Assembly (NCBI GenBank): GCA_021815065.1
Contig: JAKAHI010000038.1
Span: 1-8,821 of the forward strand
Origin: a bacterium
GTDB lineage: Bacteria; JAMCPX01
DNA length: 8,821 nucleotides
Reading direction: 5' to 3'
Numbering within the stretch: the first letter of the stretch is position 1; every line of letters starts with the position of its first letter. Positions 1 to 5,297 of this stretch are shown in pieces. Made by a program: the position numbers and the translations under genes. The notes beneath the pieces are model-generated. The model saw nothing but the letters and a program-made list of their open reading frames with translations, had not been told where the DNA came from and ran no database searches.

Positions 1-1
1 T

Positions 2-127
2 CTGAAAACCATGAACGTTAAGCTCGATGAACAGAGTTTTAACAAACTTGAAGAACTGACCGCTCCGAAGCCGTTGTATCCGGGTTGGATGATAAGTTTC
101 CAGGGACAGGACAGACTTCCGAAGTAG
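2..127 (+). CDS. Aldo/keto reductase, C-terminal fragment (5' part outside window)
   Basis: The frame starting at base 2 is open to a TAG stop at 125-127 and gives 41 residues. They end with the motif YPGWM (about 15 residues before the end) and a polar tail. A YPxWM motif near the C-terminus, just after a helix of the type LDEQSFNKLEEL, is characteristic of aldo/keto reductases, NAD(P)H-dependent oxidoreductases with a TIM-barrel fold. The catalytic tetrad lies upstream of the window, so substrate and cofactor preference cannot be read. The gene runs toward the kinase operon (convergent), with 130 bp between the two stop codons; that gap holds part of a repeat. I see no clear Rho-independent terminator after the stop. 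Confidence 0.8.
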   Translation: MKTMNVKLDEQSFNKLEELTAPKPLYPGWMISFQGQDRLPK

Positions 128-184
128 TAACCCGGAAAATGCAGGATGGCTGGGTACGCTAGCGGGGCATGGGGCCTGAGGCAT

Positions 185-244
185 TTATTCCAGCCGAAAC
201 CCATCCGCCACATTTACCTTTTGGGTGGGTACCCCATCGCTCAT
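185..244 (-). CDS. Possible 19-codon small ORF inside the repeat, doubtful
   Basis: Immediately after the kinase stop on the minus strand there is a perfect Shine-Dalgarno sequence (TAAGGAGGTT, its first three bases being the kinase stop codon). An ATG at 244 lies at ideal spacing and is followed by 19 codons (MSDGVPTQKVNVADGFRLE) and TAA. No family is recognised. Most of it lies in the 60-bp repeat shared with 4625-4684, where the SD and the ATG are not conserved (AAGAAGG and GTG). This may therefore be a translatable remnant or chance coding potential of a repeat rather than a gene. Confidence 0.15.
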   Translation of the reverse strand: MSDGVPTQKVNVADGFRLE

Positions 245-282
245 TGCATAAACCTCCTTATTTTGCAAATGCATTTTTCGGG
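223..282 (-). repeat. 60-bp repeat, left copy (inverted relative to 4625-4684)
   Basis: Read on the minus strand from 282 to 223, this segment matches the plus strand 4625-4684 at 53 of 60 positions without gaps; six of the seven differences are transitions. The most conserved blocks are CCCGAAAAATGC at the start, AGGTTTATG in the middle and GGGGTACCCACCC at the end, which contains the palindrome GGGTACCC. This copy begins within the kinase gene and supplies its last eight codons and TAA stop. The two copies point outward from the four-gene operon between them, like terminal inverted repeats, but no target-site duplication is visible outside them. Confidence 0.85.
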
Positions 283-1850
283 TGAAAGGGGTATGAACGG
301 ATCGTTGTTTTGATTTTTTTTTGTATTGGATCATATCTCAGAATGACAGCTTTTCTTTCACCGGACAACATCGTTACCTTGAGTCTTTTCACGCCGTATG
401 CCTTGTTCTTGAACAAGAGGGTGTACTCGCCGGGCTGAATCTTATACCGCTGTATAGGTGTAATACCGGCAAACTTATCAGAGACCCCGTCTTCTATATA
501 AACGTTCGCCCATGGCACGGCATTTATTGACAGAGCAGCCTGAGCTGTATGTCTGATACCGTGCGCTGTTTGTTCCGGATACGGCAAGCCGCCGGAACCC
601 GGAAACTTAATGATTTTTCCCTTTGAGGCATCCGGGCTTTGCTGCAAAACGATGTTTTTCTTCAAAACGGCATTGTCCGGTATTTTCTCAGGCTGGGTCC
701 CAGGCATGGAAGAAGGTATTGCCTTGACTTTATGGTCTTGAGCGCGCCGCTGTATCGAGAGCAACAGTACACTACATCCCATGATAAGCGTTAAGATAAG
801 GGAGTATTTCATGATTTTTTTTACGGTCAGGTGCTTTTTTAAATCATTCCTTTTGGATTTCTTATCCAATAACAGGATATCTGAAGCAAGTTCCTGCTGA
901 CTGCGCTCCAATGCCATGGTATTCAAAAGGCCGGATACTGCAGCCCTGGAAGACACGACATCCGGGTACAGGGCATGGAGGGCTTGCCGGAATGATTCCG
1001 GCGTTTGGAATCTATCGGAAGGAAGCGCCGATAGTGCCTTTACGATTATTGTTTCAAGTCCTGCCGGTATGGATGGATTTATTTCGGATGGCTTACCTTC
1101 GATCATAGAAGCCTGAACGTGTTTTAACAGGGTCATGTCTGTATCCCCGGTATACGCCTGCCGGTGCGTTAAAAGTTCATAGAGAATCAGCGCTGCGGAA
1201 TAAAGGTCGCTTCTGTAGTCAAGAGGCTCTCCCCGTGCCTGTTCCGGGGACATGTACCTAAGCTTCCCCTTTAACGTACCGGCGAGCGTCGTCGAGATAG
1301 AACCCCTTGCCTTTGCAATGCCAAAATCCGTCAACTTCACGTCACCGTCGAAAGACAGCAATATATTGTGCGGCGTTATGTCCCTGTGCACAATGCCGGT
1401 ACTGTTGCCGTCCATGTCTTTTATCGATGCGGTGTAATCCAGGGCCTTGAGGACCTCGGTTATGATATACACGGATATATCAATCCGCGGTTTTATCTTA
1501 TTGCTTATAGCCAGATCGATGAATTCTGAAAGGTCTATTCCGTTGATGTATTCCGTTGCAATGTACGGGGTTTTAGCTATTTCTCCGAAATCGAGGATCT
1601 GGACGATGTTCGGATGCACCAAACGTGCGTTGAGCCTCGCTTCATCGATAAACATATCCAGAAATGATCGATCGGATGATACCTGTTTATTCATCAGTTT
1701 CAATGCAACGGGCTTTTTGAAGCCATATGGACCTGTCATTACGGCCATATACACATCGGCCATACCGCCGCTTGCTCTATGCCTGAGAAGCCTGTATTTG
1801 CCGATCCTCCGGTTATCCGGCGACAAATCGGTCTCCCGCAGCAATTCCAT
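258..1850 (-). CDS. Transmembrane Ser/Thr protein kinase with C-terminal PEGA domain
   Basis: A 530-residue bacterial Hanks-type (PknB-like) kinase; positions assume the ATG at 1850. The catalytic domain spans about residues 17-295: glycine-rich loop SGGMADVY (27-34), Lys51 in VALK, Glu70 in the C-helix, HRDITPHN (155-162), DFG (175-177), SPE (201-203). HRD with Arg marks an RD kinase, normally controlled by activation-loop phosphorylation; the loop has Ser184, Ser186, Thr187, Thr188 and Thr192. A linker with Lys/Arg leads to one membrane helix (about 347-366). After a low-complexity spacer comes a PEGA domain (about 438-506, with INAVPWANVYI and QPGEYTL). Expected topology is kinase in the cytoplasm and PEGA outside. 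An upstream in-frame start would add 42 residues unlike kinase sequence and overlap DUF192 far more; ATG at 1850 gives a 38-nt overlap with the upstream gene and a weak CGGAA SD. Last gene of the operon; its 3' end lies in the repeat. Confidence 0.93.
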   Translation of the reverse strand: MELLRETDLSPDNRRIGKYRLLRHRASGGMADVYMAVMTGPYGFKKPVALKLMNKQVSSDRSFLDMFIDEARLNARLVHPNIVQILDFGEIAKTPYIATEYINGIDLSEFIDLAISNKIKPRIDISVYIITEVLKALDYTASIKDMDGNSTGIVHRDITPHNILLSFDGDVKLTDFGIAKARGSISTTLAGTLKGKLRYMSPEQARGEPLDYRSDLYSAALILYELLTHRQAYTGDTDMTLLKHVQASMIEGKPSEINPSIPAGLETIIVKALSALPSDRFQTPESFRQALHALYPDVVSSRAAVSGLLNTMALERSQQELASDILLLDKKSKRNDLKKHLTVKKIMKYSLILTLIMGCSVLLLSIQRRAQDHKVKAIPSSMPGTQPEKIPDNAVLKKNIVLQQSPDASKGKIIKFPGSGGLPYPEQTAHGIRHTAQAALSINAVPWANVYIEDGVSDKFAGITPIQRYKIQPGEYTLLFKNKAYGVKRLKVTMLSGERKAVILRYDPIQKKIKTTIRSYPFHPKNAFAK

Positions 1851-2166
1851 AATATTCCGCTGCGCCGGCTTGTATCTCGACAACCTGAACAGCACCCCAT
1901 ACTGGCATGGATAATCTGAAAGGCTTGAGGCGTTTGACCGCAACAACCTTGCCTGTCCCGTCCAGGTAGAGCACATCGATGCTAAACCGCATAAATACGG
2001 TATGCACCCAGTTACAGTCCTTTATCAGCAGGCCTTGATCGTGCTGTATGCCGGGCTTGAACATCAGGCCCATGAACCTTGTGTACAGAGAATCTGCGAC
2101 TCTGAGGTTGAAACAGGGATCAGGGTTTGCAGACGATGAAGTGCTCTTTAATCTTCTTATAAACAT
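1813..2166 (-). CDS. DUF192 (UPF0127) family protein
   Basis: A 117-residue protein with the DUF192 pattern: LRVADSLYTRFMGLMF (21-36), a GLLI strand, VFMRFSIDVLYLDGTGKVV (57-75, matching the family's W/F-M-x-N/F-x3-D-hydrophobic-F/L-hydrophobic-D core), and a C-terminal VVEIQAGAAEYYGIAAGDRF (95-114). The molecular function of this small all-beta family is not established. Many members carry an export signal; this one has none evident (N-terminus MFIRRLKSTSSS), so a cytoplasmic location is more likely here. Start ATG at 2166 has an AAGGA box five bases upstream. It overlaps the preceding TPR gene by 47 nt and the following kinase gene by 38 nt, which implies translational coupling and a role tied to the kinase, although DUF192 is not usually thought of as a signalling domain. 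Confidence 0.88.
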   Translation of the reverse strand: MFIRRLKSTSSSANPDPCFNLRVADSLYTRFMGLMFKPGIQHDQGLLIKDCNWVHTVFMRFSIDVLYLDGTGKVVAVKRLKPFRLSMPVWGAVQVVEIQAGAAEYYGIAAGDRFVAG

Positions 2167-3370
2167 CTGCGTCCTTTTGTGCCATATCCAGTGCCTGATT
2201 GTAAAGCCTGCACGCCTCCGGCATGTTTGCGCCGGAGATCATATATGCTGTTTTGTACAACCTTTCAGCCTTATTGTTCAAGGCAGAGAACCCGAGGGCT
2301 GCCTCAGCATTATCCGGATCGAATTTTAAAGATTCCTGAAAACAGACATTTGCCCGATCATACCGTCCGTCTGCGAGCGCCTGCTTACCCATGAGGCCGT
2401 AGGACAGGGAATAATATCTTTGTATGGCTTTTTCGTCCGCGGAGCCGCGGATGCCGAGCAGGGTGACAAATGCCTGTACCTTATCGAATGATTTTAGTGC
2501 CCCTGCATAATCACCGGATTCAAATGCTTTTTTCCCGATACTGAAGTATTTTTTTATGTTCGCCGCGATGGCAATCTTTTTTGCATCATTTTTGTTCTGT
2601 GCATCCGACCATAAACGTACGGCAGTATCGAAATCACCTCTTCTATAAGCACTATCACCTGAATTTTGAGGGGATGACTTTACGGTTGCCGCGTGCGTCA
2701 TTGCCCTGCGTACAGGCACAGCCGGTTTCAGCATTGCTAAAAGTGTTTTGGCGTCATGGTTTGACGGATCCAGCTCAAGCACCTGACGGATCAATGCCGA
2801 GGCCTTATCTGCATCCCCCTGTGCGTACAAGGATTCAGCCGCCTTTAGCATACCCTGCAATTCACTTGTCCTTATATCCTTGAGGAGCATTTCCGCTCTA
2901 TCGTGATATTCGGTATTTTCAGTGAACGGTGCAAGAGCAGTACGCGCGTCCGCATACCTGCCGAGGTCATAATACCGCTGTACCGTGTTCCACGCATCGT
3001 CGAGTTTTTGCATAACGGTGAGTTGTTTTCCGAGAACGCTTATGCTGTCCGATGCGTACCCGTGCTTCTTTATATCGGACATGATAGCCTGCGCCTGTGC
3101 CAACCTGCCCTGACGCAGGGAGGCCCTCAGTTTGCCGGTCAAAACATTCTGGTTTCTCTGCTCGTAAAGCACGTATGCACAAAACGCAGCGGCTGACAAA
3201 ACAACTGCCGTAAGAATGGCCTTCACGAACACTCCGGATTTATGTCCCTTCGCTTTTGTACCACGCGATAGGGAACGGTGCTGTCCCTCTATCAAAGAGC
3301 TTGTGTCATGGTCACGTCCAGGCACAACCGACAGAATAGCAGTTTTTTTATCCTGTTCCTTTTTGAGCAC
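2120..3370 (-). CDS. Membrane-anchored TPR-repeat protein
   Basis: A 416-residue protein with a short polar N-terminal tail (1-46, rich in Ser, Thr, Lys and Arg), one membrane helix (about 47-69, VFVKAILTAVVLSAAAFCAY) and a long helical remainder built of TPR-like pairs. The clearest repeats are at 173-205 (SLYAQGDADKA...LELDPSN), 272-301 (GKKAFESGDYAGALKSFDKV) and 328-355 (ADGRYDRANVCFQESLKFDPDN). Positively charged residues precede the helix, so the TPR part should lie on the periplasmic side. TPR domains bind peptides or partner proteins; a scaffold for the PEGA protein or the kinase ectodomain is a reasonable inference. Translation starts at GTG (3370), the only in-frame start after an upstream TAA. 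It lies four bases after the TGA of the preceding gene with a weak GGTG SD, so reinitiation is likely. Its 3' end overlaps the DUF192 gene. Confidence 0.88.
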   Translation of the reverse strand: MLKKEQDKKTAILSVVPGRDHDTSSLIEGQHRSLSRGTKAKGHKSGVFVKAILTAVVLSAAAFCAYVLYEQRNQNVLTGKLRASLRQGRLAQAQAIMSDIKKHGYASDSISVLGKQLTVMQKLDDAWNTVQRYYDLGRYADARTALAPFTENTEYHDRAEMLLKDIRTSELQGMLKAAESLYAQGDADKASALIRQVLELDPSNHDAKTLLAMLKPAVPVRRAMTHAATVKSSPQNSGDSAYRRGDFDTAVRLWSDAQNKNDAKKIAIAANIKKYFSIGKKAFESGDYAGALKSFDKVQAFVTLLGIRGSADEKAIQRYYSLSYGLMGKQALADGRYDRANVCFQESLKFDPDNAEAALGFSALNNKAERLYKTAYMISGANMPEACRLYNQALDMAQKDADVYKKIKEHFIVCKP

Positions 3371-3374
3371 GGCA

Positions 3375-4562
3375 TCACCAGCTTACGGATAAGCTGCCTG
3401 TTGTTGACGATGAATGGGAACCGTCATTTGTTGTTGCATAGACAATACATCCTGCAACAATGGCTGCACCCGCTGTCCATACCCATTTGTTTTTATACCA
3501 GGCATCAGACCCTGATTTGTTTCTCCCGGTGCTGTTTTGATCCATGGGGGTTCTCATGACATCCTGCTGCACGGAAACATCCTGTTCCGGTTGTACAAAC
3601 CGGGCAATCTCTGCTGATGCATGGTTAAGGTCTTCGTATGCAAACGTACGGGATGAATCGGCAAGCGTGCGAGCATCTATAATCTGTGCCTTTATCCATA
3701 TATCTCTTTGCCGGGTTGTCTGAGTAACAGTACTTGATAACATTAAAATACCGTCGGATTTGTATTGGTCGCTCAGGTATTGAATCTGCTCTCTTGATAA
3801 CAGGCCGTTGGATATCGTCAAAGTATCCGGCGCAAGTTCAAGGTTTATAAGGTGCGTATCCTTGGATATGGCGACCGGCGTATTTTTTGTAAGATACGCT
3901 TTTTTACCGGCCCTGATATAATGCGTGCATTGCAAGAGGTTGACATGTACCGGCGACACACCCTTGAGATTTCCGTCTACAGCTATCTCGGCATCCGGAG
4001 GATTGGTTGCAACGGTTACGGTCGCAAAGCTACCCTGCGTACCGATCAACTGTTTTTGTATGAGATTGACAAGGTTGGGAGGCCAAAGGTTGGCATCGAG
4101 ATCCGGTGTGCCGGATATGCAGAGATATGCGTCCACGACCTTGCGGGCGTCCGTGGCTTTGTCCAGTGCAAGATAATCCATTGCACTATACAGGTACGCC
4201 TCCCTGAGCATACTCAATGATTCTCTGGAGTTAAGGTGTGCGTTGAGCCTTTCAATGGCTTTGTTAAGAATAGCCAATGATTCTTCAAACCGCAGGAATT
4301 CGTATGACTCTTTGCCCTTTGCTAATGCATCCGTCTCATCGGTCGCTTCAACCGGTTGTTCGGCCGGTTGTTCGGCCGGCTGTTCGGCCGGTTCGTACCT
4401 GATGAAGGAAACAGTACGAAGCTGCTTTTCGGTATTATCCGTCAATTCAAGAAGTAAATTATCGTGCGGAGGCTGGACAATAACCAGCACATGTCTGCCG
4501 CTCTGCGCATATACAGAGACACTCAAGAGCATCACGATACTACAGAGGAATAGGGTTTTCAT
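3375..4562 (-). CDS. Exported PEGA-domain protein, first gene of the kinase operon
   Basis: A 395-residue protein with a signal peptide (1-19, MKTLFLCSIVMLLSVSVYA, cleavage predicted before QSG). It continues with a short beta-rich segment, an acidic Pro/Glu repeat (PAEQ units, about 58-70), an alpha-helical TPR-like stretch (78-150) and a PEGA domain (181-243, with TNPPDAEIAVDGNLKGVSPV). A segment at 254-326 (SDGILMLSSTVTQ...DIWIKAQIIDARTL) resembles the alpha/beta fold of CsgG/FlgT-like outer-membrane-associated domains, but only loosely. A hydrophobic helix lies near the C-terminus (360-377), then a Ser/Thr-rich tail ending in an aromatic residue. PEGA domains are thought to act at the cell surface or peptidoglycan. 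The start ATG at 4562 has no strong SD. As the promoter-proximal gene with the same ectodomain type as the kinase at the operon end, it is a candidate partner or ligand receptor for it. Confidence 0.82.
   Translation of the reverse strand: MKTLFLCSIVMLLSVSVYAQSGRHVLVIVQPPHDNLLLELTDNTEKQLRTVSFIRYEPAEQPAEQPAEQPVEATDETDALAKGKESYEFLRFEESLAILNKAIERLNAHLNSRESLSMLREAYLYSAMDYLALDKATDARKVVDAYLCISGTPDLDANLWPPNLVNLIQKQLIGTQGSFATVTVATNPPDAEIAVDGNLKGVSPVHVNLLQCTHYIRAGKKAYLTKNTPVAISKDTHLINLELAPDTLTISNGLLSREQIQYLSDQYKSDGILMLSSTVTQTTRQRDIWIKAQIIDARTLADSSRTFAYEDLNHASAEIARFVQPEQDVSVQQDVMRTPMDQNSTGRNKSGSDAWYKNKWVWTAGAAIVAGCIVYATTNDGSHSSSTTGSLSVSW
4353..4388 (-). repeat. In-frame 12-bp tandem repeat, three units
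   Basis: Three consecutive 12-bp units (plus strand CGGTTGTTCGGC, the third with one T-to-C change), followed by a partial fourth. Because the unit is a multiple of three it encodes a four-residue repeat (PAEQ) in the exported PEGA protein. It forms a flexible acidic linker between the N-terminal strand region and the helical region. Copy number could vary between strains by slippage without shifting the frame. Confidence 0.9.
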
Positions 4563-4624
4563 ATAAAAACGGAAACCATATTAAAATCGTATTGTCAATT
4601 AAATAACGAATTATGGCACCTTAA

Positions 4625-4684
4625 CCCGAAAAATGCGTTTGAAAAATAAGAAGGTTTATGTGGTGAGCGACGGGGTACCCACCC
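4625..4684 (+). repeat. 60-bp repeat, right copy (inverted relative to 223-282)
   Basis: The plus strand here matches the minus strand of 282-223 at 53 of 60 positions. In the frame corresponding to the kinase it reads NPKNAFEK followed by TAA, against HPKNAFAK and TAA in the left copy, so even the stop codon is kept. It lies 62 bp upstream of the start of the first operon gene, in the intergenic region 4563-4767. That region otherwise holds the operon's promoter zone and no gene I can support firmly. Beyond the last CCC the two copies diverge. Confidence 0.85.
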
Positions 4685-4752
4685 GGCAGGGAAGGGTCGC
4701 GCGTCAAATAAAGGTATTCTTCGAAAATCCGGCAACGAGGGTGAATTTATGA
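4633..4752 (+). CDS. Possible 39-codon small ORF overlapping the repeat, doubtful
   Basis: ATG at 4633 opens a 39-codon frame ending in TGA at 4750-4752; it begins MRLKNKKVYVVSDGVPTRQG and is rich in Arg, Lys and Val. No SD stands before the ATG; a second possible start is GTG at 4663 with AAGAAGG upstream. Its first half lies in the 60-bp repeat and shares the reading SDGVPT with the small ORF downstream of the kinase. It converges with the gene ending at 4768. No family is recognised, and the coding potential may be incidental to the repeat. Confidence 0.15.
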   Translation: MRLKNKKVYVVSDGVPTRQGRVARQIKVFFENPATRVNL

Positions 4753-4767
4753 GGATAGATGAAATAG

Positions 4768-5127
4768 TTATGGTTTGAATACGGCCGTTTGCGGCGTCCA
4801 GAAATTGACCTGCTGGACATGCGCCGATTTTGTCAGCAAATTTCTGATTTCCTGTTTTTCTCCGCTGTCCGTAATGGGTTCAATATCCGAAGTATCGGAA
4901 CCGTGATTGTCCTTGCCATTCTTCCAATGAACAATATAACCGGCAACAAATGCGAAACCGCAGCCCCCGGGTCCGCAGCATGAGGTATCGACTATACTGT
5001 AACCCGTGGAGTAGCATACCTGCCTGCCATTGTAGGCGATTTGCCCTTCCCTTTCGGTCGAATAATGACCGGAAATCGCCTCGATCTCCTCGCCCAGTTT
5101 TGGATGTGAATATTTGTATACTTCCAT
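4768..5127 (-). CDS. Hypothetical protein with a CCGPGGCGF motif
   Basis: A 119-residue protein that I do not recognise. ATG at 5127 is preferred over the upstream TTG at 5133 because it has an AGAGGA box six bases upstream. Visible features are a charged N-terminus (MEVYKYSHPKLGEEIEAI), then CYSTGYSIVDTSCCGPGGCGFAF at about 36-60, which holds four cysteines in a glycine-rich turn. A strand GYIVHWKNGKDNHGSDTSDIEP and a helical end (KQEIRNLLTKSAHVQQVNFW) follow. No signal peptide or membrane helix is seen. The cysteine cluster could bind a metal or form a disulfide; that is inference. It lies 170 bp downstream of the thiolase gene on the same strand, so it may be a distal member of that transcript or independent. 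Confidence 0.7.
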   Translation of the reverse strand: MEVYKYSHPKLGEEIEAISGHYSTEREGQIAYNGRQVCYSTGYSIVDTSCCGPGGCGFAFVAGYIVHWKNGKDNHGSDTSDIEPITDSGEKQEIRNLLTKSAHVQQVNFWTPQTAVFKP

Positions 5128-5210
5128 GAGCAATCCTCTTGTAAGAGTATAAGCATTACCGGCTTAAACCGAAAGCACTACAGCAGAGGGACCGTGATTC
5201 AAACCATTTT

Positions 5211-5230
5211 CCCGCTGCTTCCCGCTGCTT
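5211..5230. repeat. 10-bp perfect tandem duplication
   Basis: CCCGCTGCTT occurs twice in direct succession in the intergenic region between the thiolase stop (5298) and the small hypothetical gene (start 5127), followed by a T run. It has no coding role on the annotated strand. It may be slippage or part of a decayed element together with the hairpin at 5252-5267. Confidence 0.85.
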
Positions 5231-5251
5231 TTTTCAGCTTACGGGAAAGCT

Positions 5252-5267
5252 CCGCCCTCTACGGCGG
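5252..5267. other. GC-rich hairpin in the thiolase downstream region
   Basis: CCGCC, a six-base loop CTCTAC, then GGCGG: a five-pair GC stem, with a second short inverted repeat just to its left (AGCTT ... AAGCT, 5236-5251). It lies 31 bp past the thiolase stop on the minus strand. There is no T tract after it on that strand, so it is not a canonical intrinsic terminator, though it could stabilise the 3' end of the transcript. Similar GC hairpins with a GGCGGGG flank occur at the ends of IS200/IS605-type elements; no transposase gene is present. Confidence 0.45.
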
Positions 5268-5297
5268 GGATAAACAATGCTCCCTTGTTCCTTCGGT

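Noticed and set aside
1851..1976. 42-residue N-terminal extension of the kinase frame
   Set aside because: It reads antirelated sequence inside the DUF192 gene, has no kinase character and no better ribosome-binding site; the ATG at 1850 directly precedes the kinase domain.
3373..3375. ATG overlapping the TGA of the exported PEGA gene (TGATG) as start of the TPR gene
   Set aside because: It is in a different frame from the TPR protein; the correct frame begins with GTG at 3370.
4593..4598. Consensus TTGACA on the minus strand 31 bp upstream of the exported PEGA gene
   Set aside because: No acceptable -10 hexamer at 15-19 bp spacing; TTTAATAT nearby is only about 8-12 bp away. The operon promoter could not be placed with confidence.
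5165..5296. Nine-base inverted match TAAACCGAA around the intergenic region upstream of the hypothetical gene
   Set aside because: One copy lies in the thiolase C-terminal codons and stop; a nine-base match over this distance is plausible by chance.
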